NCBI GenBank assembly: GCA_015832175.1
Contig: WJXW01000001.1
Span: forward strand, 3,100,001-3,164,000
Direction of reading: 5' to 3'
Length of the DNA: 64,000 nt
Source of the DNA: Paraphaeosphaeria minitans
Taxonomy: Eukaryota > Ascomycota > Dothideomycetes > Pleosporales > Didymosphaeriaceae
Shown: positions 11,322 through 21,376 of the stretch, piece by piece
Layout of the letters: each line of letters starts with the position of its first letter
Position numbering within the stretch: the first letter of the stretch is position 1
The notes under the pieces: model-generated
What the model was told of the DNA's origin: nothing
What the model saw: the letters and a program-made list of their open reading frames with translations, nothing else
Databases searched by the model: none
Position numbers and translations under genes: made by a program

Positions 11322-14300
11322 ATGGTCGGGTGGGTCCTCGCCCTCAGCGCCCTCGTGGCCCTTAGCTATTCGAAGGCCATAATCACCAACAACTGCCGGA
11401 AGGATATCTACATCTGGTCAGTGCCCGAGAAGTCGGACCTTGCCAACAACCTCTCCATCAGCCCTGGAAAGCGGTATGAGGAGCCATGGCGCTCCGGCAC
11501 CTCCGTTCATCCGGGCATCGCAATCAAGGTCTCCACTGAACAAGACGGCATCTACACGGGCAAGAGCGAAATCAATCTCCAGTACGACGTCGATGCTTCC
11601 GATTCAACCAAGATCTGGATCGACCTTGCCACTATTCGCGGGAACTACTTCGATACCGCTACGCTGAACACCTGCCACGGTGCTCACAAGAGCGCAAATG
11701 TCCACACCGAACAGTGTTCTAGTACCGACGACATCGAGCTCGTCCTGTGCGGTTCTGCGCGTACAGTTCCTTCTCGGGACAGTACCCCGATCCGTTTCAT
11801 CTCCAATTGTATTGGCCTTCTGGCTGAACGCGATGATCCGCTCCGCCCCCGCATGTGCAGCGGTCGGGTCGTTGGTCCCAAGCGAATGCCAATGGTGCCC
11901 GACGAGCACAAGGATGACTGGCCGGCTGACCCCATCGCTACAGTACCTCTTAAGACTGTGATGCGCCGCGAAGCTGCCAAACATGCGTCCTCACAGGATG
12001 CCGAAGCTCACAACGCTCCTTGCGACCAAAACACTGTTGCCGGTGCGCCGGAAAAGGCTACGGAGAAATCAACGAGCTCAAGGCCTTTGTGCAATATCCT
12101 TTACGAGGCATGGCCCGACGCTCAATGTGATGAGAAGATGGCTCAGCATAATGCAAAACTCTTCTATCGGGATAACTGTGGGGACAAGACAAAGAACATG
12201 TTCCCCGGTGCCAGCTGCGAAGCAATCCGACACCAGATGAAGCAGATCTATCCGGATGTAGATGACAATCGCTTGTGTATCTATCCATATCTGGAACCGC
12301 TTCAGAGGTTCTGGGGAACCAAGGACAACGTATGGGATGTCCTCAACCATCAAGATGATATTACAGAACCTTTCCTCCAAGGAAAATCTTGGACTTCGGA
12401 CGACGAGGTCTGCAGGAACCCAAACAAGAAGATCCGGCACATTGTCAAGGTCAGTGGTAGGCGTTGTGTGAAGCCCTTCTGCGACAAAGAAGGTAGGCTC
12501 GGAGGGGATTGCAACGATGTAGAGAACGTGCTCCAGCGAATCTCCAATGATGCTGGTTTCGACATCGACTGGACCACCGACGACGATGCGTGTGCGTATA
12601 AGCGTGTTGCAACCGAGAAGCGCGATGTCAACACCACTGCCGCAACACAGCACAGTCTCAACCCGCAAGTCGTCTGCATCATACCGGCTTACAACACCCT
12701 CTCTCGTTTCCCTTACTGGCGAAGCAAACAGGACATCAAAAACTTCCTTCAACAGGGTGGCCCGTACCATCTGTACGATGAAGTTATCTGGACGTCGGAT
12801 GAGGAACAATGCCAACGCCCCAACAACGTTCTTCCGATTGAAACGCCTTGGAAGCGGCCCTGTGTCAAACCATACTGTCACCACGACTGCAGTGAGGTCG
12901 AGGACGCTTTTAATGACGTTTATAGATATGCAGGCTTTTATGGCGTCGACTGGACGACCGACGATGATGCTGATTTTGACCCACTTGCCTATTGCTCGCG
13001 ACAAAAACATTCTGCTCTAGCACTACGTCAAGACGTCAATGTGAGCGTTGGTACTGATCACCGCTGGAACGACATCCGCAAGGTTTGCATCACTACAGCC
13101 AACGAGAAGCTCGGCAAATACTGGGGAGCGAACGAGACCGAAGCGAGGGTTCCCAAGATTTTTCCGAAAGTTTTCTGGACTGAGGAGCTCGACGACTGCT
13201 CGCCACAAGCTATCGCCGAGTCTCGGGCCTATCACCACAAACTCATCGACAAGAAACAAAGGAAAGAGAAGAAGTGTGTTGTGGGCTGCCATGGCAAAAC
13301 TTGCAAGCGCGTCAAAAAAGAACTCAACAAGCTTTCGCAAGACGTTGGCGAGAACTGGAGCTGGACCGACGACGAAAAGGTCTGCGCAAGCAATATCACC
13401 TTCGGTCCAGAGGGCCCCAAAGTGGATCGATGCATTATGGGCGAAAATGCGATCAACAAACTTTGGGAGTACTGGGGCAATGCACGCGGTGAAGTGATGG
13501 ATGATGTTTTCCCGGGGATCATTTGGACGGACGATGAATGCAATCTTCTCCCGTACGATATTGCCGCGAAGAAATGGTTCAACGATCGCCGCATAAAGGG
13601 AAAGCGGATACAACGCTGCGTTACACCTTATTGCAAACCCTTCAATGCAGACTGCAGCGACGTCGAAGACCAACTTGAAGAGGTATCCAAGAACCTTGGT
13701 CGCCCATTTGACTGGACGACGGATGACGACGCCTGCCCCAAAAATGCTGTATATCCGGCCAATCACGTCTTGGTCAACCGAGGTGAACCCTACTCTCCAG
13801 AATACTGCATCCTAGCATTTTGCCAATTATTCGGCTATTCAACGGAAGAATGTGCGGGAGATCTGGACCTGTTTGAAGATGTACTCTTCGAGCAGAGTGG
13901 AGCACGTATCAAGCTCACAGTCAACGGACTGGCTTGTCACGGTCCTAGGGTAAATGACCTCCCCCATTTTCCACCATCCTTACAAGCAAAGCGCCGTTCC
14001 CACAAGGTCTGTCGCAAGGATGTCTGTCGTCGCTCCAACCAGTCGGACCATGACTGCCAGAAGGTCGAGCACAAGATCCGAAGCTTCCTCAACGAGACGA
14101 TGCAGATCGATGTCGATTTTGCAGACAGCCCCGAAATCTGTGATCCTGCACTTGCGTACACATCCCTCGAGGAGCTTACAACCTTCGCCTCGAACAGTTC
14201 GACCGCTCATCAGGACGCCACGATCTTCAAGCGTGACAACGGCTCTCAACAAAAGCCGTGGTACGACTTTCAGCTTTGCGATCCCCGGATTTTTAAGGTC

Positions 14301-14609
14301 GACTGTGATATCCTGAAGAGAGTCTTTTATCGGGAGGATTTTCCGGTGGAAGGCTTTCACCAGCTTGGAGCTGTTTGCCACACTTCATTGGCCCGCGGTC
14401 CAGTGTATTACGCATTCAAACCATACAACGATTCAGACACAACACCAACTGTATGTGCGTGGGATCTTTGTATCGCTTATAGCGATGGGCGGGACCATCG
14501 CAATTTTAAATGTGGGTTTCTTCTCCAGGATTTGCGAGACAGGGTGAAAGAGCTGGGTGGAAGGTTTCGCACTGAAGAGTCATGCATGGAGATGGGTTGG
14601 TGTGGTTAG
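11322..14609 (+). CDS. secreted multi-module cysteine-rich protein, BYS1-like head
   Basis: A single exon of 1095 residues. It begins with a signal peptide (MVGWVLALSALVALSYSKA), so the product should enter the secretory pathway. Residues 20-145 resemble the BYS1/antigenic thaumatin-like domain: ITNNC, a PGKRYEEPW turn, HPGIAIKVS, and a final tryptophan/aspartate strand WIDLATIRGN. From about residue 316 a module of about 100-115 residues recurs. Its first half is C-x(6)-L-x(2)-(F/Y)W, then a W-T-(S/D)-(D/E) acidic stretch and Cys. Its second half is CVKPxC, C-x-(D/E)VE, and WTTDDDAC. Four clear copies span about 12270-12600, 12660-12970, 13070-13385 and 13430-13740, with two worn copies to the end. 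Linkers carry dibasic sites (EKRDVNTT). Even cysteine spacing suggests disulphide-bonded modules. The function is unknown; an effector, adhesin or peptide precursor are all possible. Confidence 0.85.
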   Translation: MVGWVLALSALVALSYSKAIITNNCRKDIYIWSVPEKSDLANNLSISPGKRYEEPWRSGTSVHPGIAIKVSTEQDGIYTGKSEINLQYDVDASDSTKIWIDLATIRGNYFDTATLNTCHGAHKSANVHTEQCSSTDDIELVLCGSARTVPSRDSTPIRFISNCIGLLAERDDPLRPRMCSGRVVGPKRMPMVPDEHKDDWPADPIATVPLKTVMRREAAKHASSQDAEAHNAPCDQNTVAGAPEKATEKSTSSRPLCNILYEAWPDAQCDEKMAQHNAKLFYRDNCGDKTKNMFPGASCEAIRHQMKQIYPDVDDNRLCIYPYLEPLQRFWGTKDNVWDVLNHQDDITEPFLQGKSWTSDDEVCRNPNKKIRHIVKVSGRRCVKPFCDKEGRLGGDCNDVENVLQRISNDAGFDIDWTTDDDACAYKRVATEKRDVNTTAATQHSLNPQVVCIIPAYNTLSRFPYWRSKQDIKNFLQQGGPYHLYDEVIWTSDEEQCQRPNNVLPIETPWKRPCVKPYCHHDCSEVEDAFNDVYRYAGFYGVDWTTDDDADFDPLAYCSRQKHSALALRQDVNVSVGTDHRWNDIRKVCITTANEKLGKYWGANETEARVPKIFPKVFWTEELDDCSPQAIAESRAYHHKLIDKKQRKEKKCVVGCHGKTCKRVKKELNKLSQDVGENWSWTDDEKVCASNITFGPEGPKVDRCIMGENAINKLWEYWGNARGEVMDDVFPGIIWTDDECNLLPYDIAAKKWFNDRRIKGKRIQRCVTPYCKPFNADCSDVEDQLEEVSKNLGRPFDWTTDDDACPKNAVYPANHVLVNRGEPYSPEYCILAFCQLFGYSTEECAGDLDLFEDVLFEQSGARIKLTVNGLACHGPRVNDLPHFPPSLQAKRRSHKVCRKDVCRRSNQSDHDCQKVEHKIRSFLNETMQIDVDFADSPEICDPALAYTSLEELTTFASNSSTAHQDATIFKRDNGSQQKPWYDFQLCDPRIFKVDCDILKRVFYREDFPVEGFHQLGAVCHTSLARGPVYYAFKPYNDSDTTPTVCAWDLCIAYSDGRDHRNFKCGFLLQDLRDRVKELGGRFRTEESCMEMGWCG

Positions 14610-15193
14610 CTTGATATTGTTTTGTTCCTTCTCGTGTTTATTAGGCGAATAGATTTTTATACCAAGGTTCTACTTCTGCGGTCTGCAGATTTTGGTGTAT
14701 CGGTGTGATGCTAGAGCGATGTGCACTATTTCATTCGTGTTTGCTAGCACCTTGCTCTGGTCAGCCCAATGCCTGTGAAAAGATCTGGGAACCTTTGGCT
14801 CGTGAAGTCGCAGCCTCGCTGTAGAGGTTCCTCTATAGGGTCAAAAACAGCGAACAATCCACATTCTGCACTGATCCCAACAGAAACACTGACATGTCGC
14901 TCACGCAGCAAGCATCGAACAACTTACGAATCCACACTGTGTATTCAGAGAGGTCATGACGAACTGACTGACGGATGGGAGCGCCCACAAATGCTGTCTC
15001 CCGATGCATAAATTAAACCAAGAGGAGAGCCTGATCAACACGCCTTGCCAACATATATGATATCCGAAACGCTAAAGCAAGGAGGGGGGGGACGCCAGTC
15101 GGAGGGTATATAACGCAAGAAGAAGGCAACAACTGAGCAGCATAGTAGAATGGAGAAGAGACAAAGCGAACAAACAGACCAACGCAGCTGTGT
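14610..15193. other. intergenic between convergent genes
   Basis: This is 3' flanking DNA of the large secreted-protein gene and of the Sds3-like gene. There is a G8 run at about 15083. No gene or RNA was recognised. Confidence 0.5.
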
Positions 15194-16907
15194 CTATCCG
15201 CCTCTCCGCCCGCCCCTTCGCCCACTTCCACTTGCTGTCCTTGCCATGCTCACGCCCCCCAGCGCAGCGGCTAGACTGCCCTCGCCGTACCGCCCCATCG
15301 GCGTGTTCCCGCCAGCATCGCTGTGCCCGCCCATGCTGCTCTGCGCGCTCATCGGCACGCCGCCGAGCACAGGCCCATTCCCAACTTCCAAGTGCGGCAC
15401 TAGTGTCCTGACAAGACTCGTCGTCTCGTTGATCGGCTCGCGGTATTCGGGCGGTTGAATCGCGTATTCCCTTGCACGCACGGGTTGCACGGCGGCCTGG
15501 AGTAGCTTCTCGTTGAGCTCGTCGTCGGGGCGGGCGTCGCGCAGCATGAGCTTGAGATCCTGCTCTACGTCTGCGGGGGCGAGGGGTGGGGGCGCAGGGG
15601 CCGACGCGTTGGGCTTTTGGAAGATTTTGGCATCGAGGATGAAGGGCGGCGTGTACAGCGTGGGGATGTTGCCGGTCGCGAGGTTGAAGTTGGGGTGCGA
15701 GCGCGTGGCGCCGCGGGTCGCGTGCGGGTTCGATGAGACCTGGCGGCCCATGTCGACGGCGCCGGGGATGTCGTCCGAGTCTTGCTCGTCCGGGGCGTCA
15801 TCGCCGGTGTCGAGGGTGTGGTCGCCGTTGGTGATGGTGGTGGTGGTGGTGCCGTTGGTGCCGTTGATGCCGTTGGTCGCTGGCTCCGCGTTGTCGGGCG
15901 TCTTCATCTTGGCAAAGAAGTTGGAGGCGGCGGTGGTGGCTTGGTTCATGGCCATGTTGAGCTCCTTCTCGGTGAAGAGGCGCTCAAGGGAGTATGCCGA
16001 GGCCTCGAACTGCGTGTGCATGGTGCGGGCTTTGGCTTCGCGGAAGGGCGACGCGGCGCCGAATTCGACATTGCGGCCAGAGGGACCCGGCGAGTCGTTG
16101 TCGTCGGCCTCGAAGAGCTTCCGCTTGCGCTTGTTGTCCTGGGCGATGTCCTCTGCGTCGCCGAACTTGTGGCCTGTCCTCCGCGTCTTGCGCGGCGCCT
16201 GGGGCCCGCCTGGGCTGGCGGGATGGCCAATGCTGAACTGATTGGGGTGCAGCAGCATGGCGTTGCTATCTGAAAGGTCTAATTGCTCCTTCTCGCGCTT
16301 CAGACGCATGGTGCGTGTCTGTACCGTGGCCATAAGGCGCTCGCGGATGGTGGCTGCGAGCAGCTTGTGTTCTTCTTCGGCGATCTGCACCTTGTACAGA
16401 TGTGCGTTCTCGATCTCGTTCTTGGTATTTTGGTGCTTGTTCTATACCACACAGAGTCAGTGAACGGCTAGATCAGTCCGGCAGCGGGCGCAGGCTTACA
16501 AAGAGCATGGTGAGATCGCGATCGCGGTCTTCTATAGCGTCATTGACGCTGTCCACGAAGCGCCCGTAGTATTTTCCGCACTGCGCAACATAGTCGGTGC
16601 CTGCGCTTGGTGCGGTGAGTGCAGTGTTGCCCATGATGGACGAGATGAGCTCAGACGCCTCCTCGCCGGCATCCTCGAGCGGTTTGTTTGCGTAAGGGTC
16701 GGCCTTGAGGATGAGATTGATGTCTGCTTGCAGTGCAGCCAGCTGGGCGCGGTAGTGGCTGTCCCTGTTGTCAGAGAAGGATGCCATCAAGTCGGCGAGT
16801 TTGTCCGCGAGCATGTTGCGCCGCTTGTCGCGCTTCGAGACCGCAGGCTGCGGCGAGCCTGCGTGTTCCAAGGCCATCGCGGGCGATGGGCTGCGATTGC
16901 GAGCCAT
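15194..16907 (-). CDS. Sds3/BRMS1-like deacetylase-complex subunit
   Basis: Exons 16907-16500 and 16441-15194 with one 58-nt intron (GTAAGC ... TATAG) give 551 residues. The start at 16907 (MARNRSPSPAM) is chosen because the region begins well there. The same frame runs open to 17060, giving a possible longer N-terminus. Residues about 30-220 form the Sds3-like region: RRNMLADKLADLMASF, the YRAQLAALQADINLIL heptad pattern, a central HQNTKNEIENAHLYKV helix, and a long coiled coil ending in LKREKEQLDLSD. This family brings coiled-coil subunits to Rpd3/Sin3-type histone deacetylase complexes in the nucleus. The remainder is low-complexity with basic patches (RKTRRTGHKF, DNKRKRKL), probable nuclear signals, and a Gly/Arg-rich end. 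Exact subunit identity is uncertain. Confidence 0.7.
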
Positions 16908-17662
16908 GGTGAGTTGTAGGGGCAATCGGCGGCTGTGAAGAGCGATGCGTCTGAGAGGAAGCTGGAAGTTGTGGTAGCGAGCCGGACGAGCGATAGGAGC
17001 TTGTCCAAAAGATGCAAATCTGCGCAGAAAAGAACAGTATGTTAGCAATGATGTCGGCACTTCAACACGAGGTCGCTAGAGCGTGGGCAACATAAGGGAG
17101 GGGCAGTGACGGTGAATAGTCTTGGATGAGTGAATTGCATCTCGAACAGAGTTTAGCGCGCTTTTGCTATCGCCGGCTGCCGATTCGATTGCTGACACAG
17201 CGACGTCTTGGCAGGTACCACGACACTCACCCTTCTATCCTCATTAACTTCTCGCTGCTTCTTATTTTGAAACTTCCACACTCCTTGAACCTGGCAACTA
17301 ACCGCTTACTACGGGTGCTTCTTCGCACACTATCATGACGATCTTCTGTTTGACCAATCCAGCAGGTTGTCTTTCTGTAACACGGCATGTGGCTGAGATG
17401 CACAAGTTTCCAATGTTTGTGTTGTACGAACGCGTGGCCGTGGAATATTGGTCTCAGGGGCATCGAGCTTACTGTCTGAGATTTTACTACTAGGTGACAT
17501 GCAAGGCTGAGCGAAATACGATTGAAGCGGAAGCATTTCATTGCCATATAAACGACCAAACCTGAGCTACAAGCATCAAGCCACGTCATCGCTGTCCGAA
17601 ATTTCCCACGAACCACCTGCACTCTTTCATCTCCACGGCCTACTCAGTGTCCAGGTGTGCTT
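16908..17662. other. intergenic upstream of the Sds3-like gene
   Basis: This stretch holds the probable 5' leader of the Sds3-like gene and the 3' flank of the BYS1-like gene. Only weak open frames on either strand, none with recognisable domains. Confidence 0.5.
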
Positions 17663-18115
17663 TCACGCACCAATATCGAGGTACAAATCACCGTACCCTT
17701 GGTACGCAATAGTATTTGAGGGACGCGGATTCCCATCACGCCAGTCGTTGTCGCCACCAGGACCACCCAGCTTAGTTGGCACGCCTGTAAAGGGAAAATA
17801 GTTATGAAAATATAGATCGTAGTAGATCCATCCCTGCGGATACCTGGTATAGCCAAGGGTCAGCACGCCCTTGCCCTCGGTGTCGATGTCCTTTTCATGG
17901 ATACCGATCTTGATCGCAACGCCCGGATTATCGCTCTGGGCCAGGGACACCGTTCCGTAGGGAGGTATGGCAGTGGTTCCGCTGCGATAACCGGTTTGAT
18001 CGACTTGAGTGTACCATACAGGGTAGTCGAGGTGACTTTTGATAATGACTTGCTCAGCGGCGAGGGCGAAGGTAGTAAGAGCAGCGAAGGCAGAGTAAAG
18101 GTTTTGAAGGCGCAT
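17663..18115 (-). CDS. small secreted BYS1-like protein
   Basis: A single exon of 150 residues. The start at 18115 is chosen because it places a signal peptide (MRLQNLYSAFAALTTFALA) at the N-terminus. The same frame is open further upstream to 18328 without such a signal. The mature part shows the BYS1/thaumatin-like pattern: VIIKSHLDYPVWY at the start, an IPPYGTVSL turn, NPGVAIKIGIH, a regular strand LTLGYTRY, and GWIYYDLYFHNYFPFTG. It ends DLYLDIGA without the last cysteine that many family members have. BYS1-type proteins are secreted, yeast-phase or host-associated antigens of unknown function. It lies 3 kb from the larger protein whose head has the same fold pattern. Confidence 0.75.
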   Translation of the reverse strand: MRLQNLYSAFAALTTFALAAEQVIIKSHLDYPVWYTQVDQTGYRSGTTAIPPYGTVSLAQSDNPGVAIKIGIHEKDIDTEGKGVLTLGYTRYPQGWIYYDLYFHNYFPFTGVPTKLGGPGGDNDWRDGNPRPSNTIAYQGYGDLYLDIGA

Positions 18116-19452
18116 ATTCGCTGTACAAGTCTGTCGACGGCAGGTTTGTTGATTCTCGTCGAAGGGCACGGCTGGCAGGCGAGGAATACCCGTATCAGGA
18201 CCAAGTGTTGAAGCTTCGAAAGGTTGGAACTGAGCTTGCAGGTTGAAATCTTGGGCTTCCGTCGTCTTTTTATATTTCATGAGTCCGGCCAGTGTATCCA
18301 CGACACTGCCCTGGGAACGGCATCTCATACCAAACGGATACCATTAACCCCAGTCAATAGCGTGGAATCAATGGAGATTTGTTGAGTGGCTGTACGCCAG
18401 AGCATTCTGAAAAAGGTTTTGTGCCAAGTTGACCCCGTCAGTCAATCTGGACGTACAATGCATGAGCCCACCTTCCTCTCGGTAATGTGAGTGGGACGAA
18501 GCGATTGATGTGGAGCTGCAGCACGGATGGTGGCGCTGATAGGCGAAGGGTATCCTGTGAAGCACTGAGCCGTTTGCTGAATGTCTCTGTTGCCGTATGC
18601 AAATTCAATTGTATCTGGATATTCGATTGGTGTTTGCATACATGCCAGACCAATCATTCCTGCCGCCCTGTTACGCGTAACGGGTTCGACGTCCAAACGT
18701 CCGGACATGGTGAAGCGTCATGCGGACATTGTCGGTGAGTGAGTTATCATCGTTGAACCTTGAAATTGGGTAGACCACCTTTCCGTTGGCGGGTGTACCG
18801 TTCAAGTTTGCAACGGACCTGTCAACTGTCAACAACGTGCTTACCGTACTGTGGTATCCGAGGTCTCGCAGCGGGCTATGCTGCGTATCATGGTCCACAA
18901 TGAGCCCCAAAGGACACATGGGACAATCAATAAACCTACGACTCAATGAAGCACAATTGGTAGCCGATAGCCATCGCTAATCCAGAGCTGGTACACGTGT
19001 AAGGTGGCTCACGGTGGTGCAACGCGTGCATTCGGTGTTGAGCGCAGCACGATGCACTGTTCATGGTAGGTTGATAGTTCTAAAGGCATCCAAGGATTGA
19101 CAAGACTGTTTCTCGTTACTGAGAGCTTGACGATAAACCTGTTGAAGTTATGCTGTGATGAGAAGTGGCAGCGGCGTAGCACAGGGAGTCCCTCACCGCG
19201 GGTCCTATCTCCGAAGAATCGCCGACATCACCGAAATGTCTGCATGACGAGGACTTGGCGCCCTTAAGCCGCAGAGGACCGATGTCATACCTCGGCCCAA
19301 GCCCAGCGGACTCCGCATCCTCCACATTCCGAGCAAGCAACAAGAGACAGAGCGGTGGCAATTCCGCCATGTGACAATCTTCCAGACCTCTCATTTCTCG
19401 ATACTTTTCCTTGACCGAAAATCGTTTTCGCGTGATTTGGTTCTCAACAGCC
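18116..19452. other. intergenic, no gene recognised
   Basis: This is the upstream region of two divergent genes (BYS1-like on minus, thiolase on plus). Short open frames on both strands lack domains and splice structure. Confidence 0.5.
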
Positions 19453-20805
19453 ATGTCTGCTTTTCTCCGCACATCTTTGAAGATGGCATCACGGCCACAG
19501 CACCGCCTTGCCAGCATACAAAGACAGTTTAGCTCATCGGCACAGCAAAAGAAGGAAGTCAGAGATGCATATATCCTGAGCGCAAGTCGCACACCTACGG
19601 GTGTAGTAAGTACCCGTGCAACTTCTGAACACAGCATGAGCATTGACATGTGATAGTTCAATGGCGCATTCACGACCGTGTCTGCAACCCAGCTCGGTGC
19701 CGTTGCGATAAAGTCAGCCCTCGAGAAGTCCAAAGTTCCCGTATCCTCGATCGATGCCGTATACATGGGCAACGTGCTCAGCGCAGGCGTTGGGCAAGCT
19801 CCTGCACGACAAGCCGCCATCTTCGCCGGCCTGCCCACCAACATCGAAGCTACAACCGTGAACAAGGTCTGCGCATCCGGTCTGAAGGCGGTCAACCTCG
19901 CTGCCCAGAGCATCGAGCTCGGACAGGCGGAAGCGCAGGTTGCGGGAGGATTCGAGAACATGACACGAGTACCATATTACCTCAACCGCGCCAGCCAGCA
20001 ACCGCCGTTCGGCCACCAGCAGCTGCAGGATGGCCTGATCGGCGATGGCCTTTGGGATGTATACAACCAAATCCACATGGGCAACTGCGCGGAGAACACC
20101 GTGAAAAAGTATGGCATCTCTCGTGAAGAGCAGGACAAATTCGCCATCCTGACCTACAAGCGCGCACAAGCAGCGTGGAAGGATGGCCTGTTCAAGGATG
20201 AAGTTGTGCCGGTGACAGTGAAGTCAAAGAAGGGCGAGGTCGTAGTGTCAGAAGATGAAGGCTACAACAAGCTCAAGCTGGAGAAGGTGCAGACCCTCAA
20301 GCCAGCATTCGTGCGCGATGGCAGCGGCAGTGTCACAGCGGCCAACAGCTCCGCATTCAGCGACGGTGGATCTGCTCTGGTGCTCGGTAGCAAGGAAATC
20401 GCCCAGCAGTACGGCAAGGACAGTCGTGTTCTCGCGAAGATTGTCACCTACGCCGACGCCGCCATGGACCCCATCGATTTCCCCATCGCACCCGCCACCG
20501 TGGTCGAAAAGCTCCTCAAGCAGTCCGGTCTCTCCAAGTCCGACATCGCGGTATGGGAATTCAACGAAGCGTTCGCCGCAGTCATCAAAGCCAATGCCAA
20601 GATCATTGGGCTGGGTGTTGATAACGTCAATCCCAGAGGTGGAGCTATTGCGCTCGGCCACGCGCTGGGTAGCTCCGGCAGTAGGATCTTAGTTACGCTT
20701 CTGCACCAGCTTGAAGTGGGACAGTACGGCGCGGCCGCGATCTGCAACGGCGGAGGCGCTGCCACGGGCATCATCGTGCAAAGAGTTTCGCCTGACCAGC
20801 TTTGA
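19453..20805 (+). CDS. ERG10: acetyl-CoA C-acetyltransferase, mitochondrial type
   Basis: Exon 1 is 19453-19605, the intron 19606-19656 (GTAAGT ... GATAG), and exon 2 19657-20805: 433 residues. The thiolase condenses two acetyl-CoA to acetoacetyl-CoA or runs the reverse. The N-terminus is rich in Arg, Ser and Gln ([18 protein letters not shown]), a likely mitochondrial presequence. A second Met at residue 11 could yield an alternative form. Active-site features are the nucleophile Cys123 in [16 protein letters not shown], the general-base histidine in [14 protein letters not shown], and the second cysteine in CNGGGAATG. The family is ERG10/ACAT1. The presequence points to the mitochondrial (ketone-body or isoleucine) paralogue, not the cytosolic sterol-pathway enzyme, but this is inferred. 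Confidence 0.93.
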
Positions 20806-21002
20806 GTGACGGAAACAGACTGTGATATCAGTACGGGGTCAAAAGCACCGGATTCTAGGTCGGTGAAATGTAAATATACGATTTGGAATGTCACGCGTTC
20901 CTACTCTGTTCTATCTCTCTCTCTTCAAACCTTCCCTTTCGACTGCGACTTGAGAACTTCGCTATGGGGGTGCTCTCCTAATACTGATGCCTAAAAAGGA
21001 TC

Positions 21003-21085
21003 AAAAAGACCGACGTGGGCCAGATTCGAACTGACGATCCTGCCCCAGTCCACATTTCGAGTCCTGGGAGCGAAGCTCCCAGGGC
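21003..21085 (-). other. tRNA-like remnant with B box and T5 terminator
   Basis: On the minus strand the segment ends with a T-arm-like CAGTTCGAATCTGG (B box), followed by GGTCTTTTTG, a pol III-style terminator. Just upstream is a perfect hairpin, CCTGGGAGC-TTC-GCTCCCAGG (9-bp stem). A full cloverleaf cannot be drawn, so this is a remnant or a tRNA-derived element, not a functional tRNA gene. Confidence 0.35.
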
Positions 21086-21310
21086 GAGAAATAGGGACGG
21101 GGCAAGGCATGCATACCTTACAAAGCCTTGTAAAAGCCTTACGAAGCCTTCGCAAAAGCATATACACTAGCTTTAGCACTTAGATACTATGCAAAAGTGC
21201 GAATAGCAAGGTGATACTATTTCTAGTAGGAGCACATGACTACGCTAGAACAAGGGAAAAACAGATGGCGCCTTAGCCTGCATAAATCCCTAGATAACTT
21301 GTGGGCAAAA

Positions 21311-21376
21311 GAAATGTGCTCCTTGCCTGACTCGAACAGGCGACCTTTGGATAACCACTCCGCCACCACGCCATCG
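21311..21376 (-). other. truncated tRNA-like sequence
   Basis: Minus strand: an A-box/D-arm-like TGGCGGAGTGGTTATCC and, only about 10 nt later, a T-arm-like CCTGTTCGAGTCAGG, then TTTCTTTTG. The anticodon arm is missing. It resembles a serine- or leucine-type tRNA with an internal deletion. It lies about 300 bp from the other remnant in the same orientation. Confidence 0.45.

Noticed and set aside
12078..13010. 310-residue open frame on the minus strand inside the large secreted-protein gene
   Set aside because: It is antisense to the cysteine-rich modules, has no domain, and the plus strand has a signal peptide and repeated modules. The same applies to the minus frame at 13023-13766.
15513..16241. 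242-residue plus-strand frame opposite the Sds3-like gene
   Set aside because: Composition mirrors the low-complexity GC-rich antisense strand; no domain and no start context.
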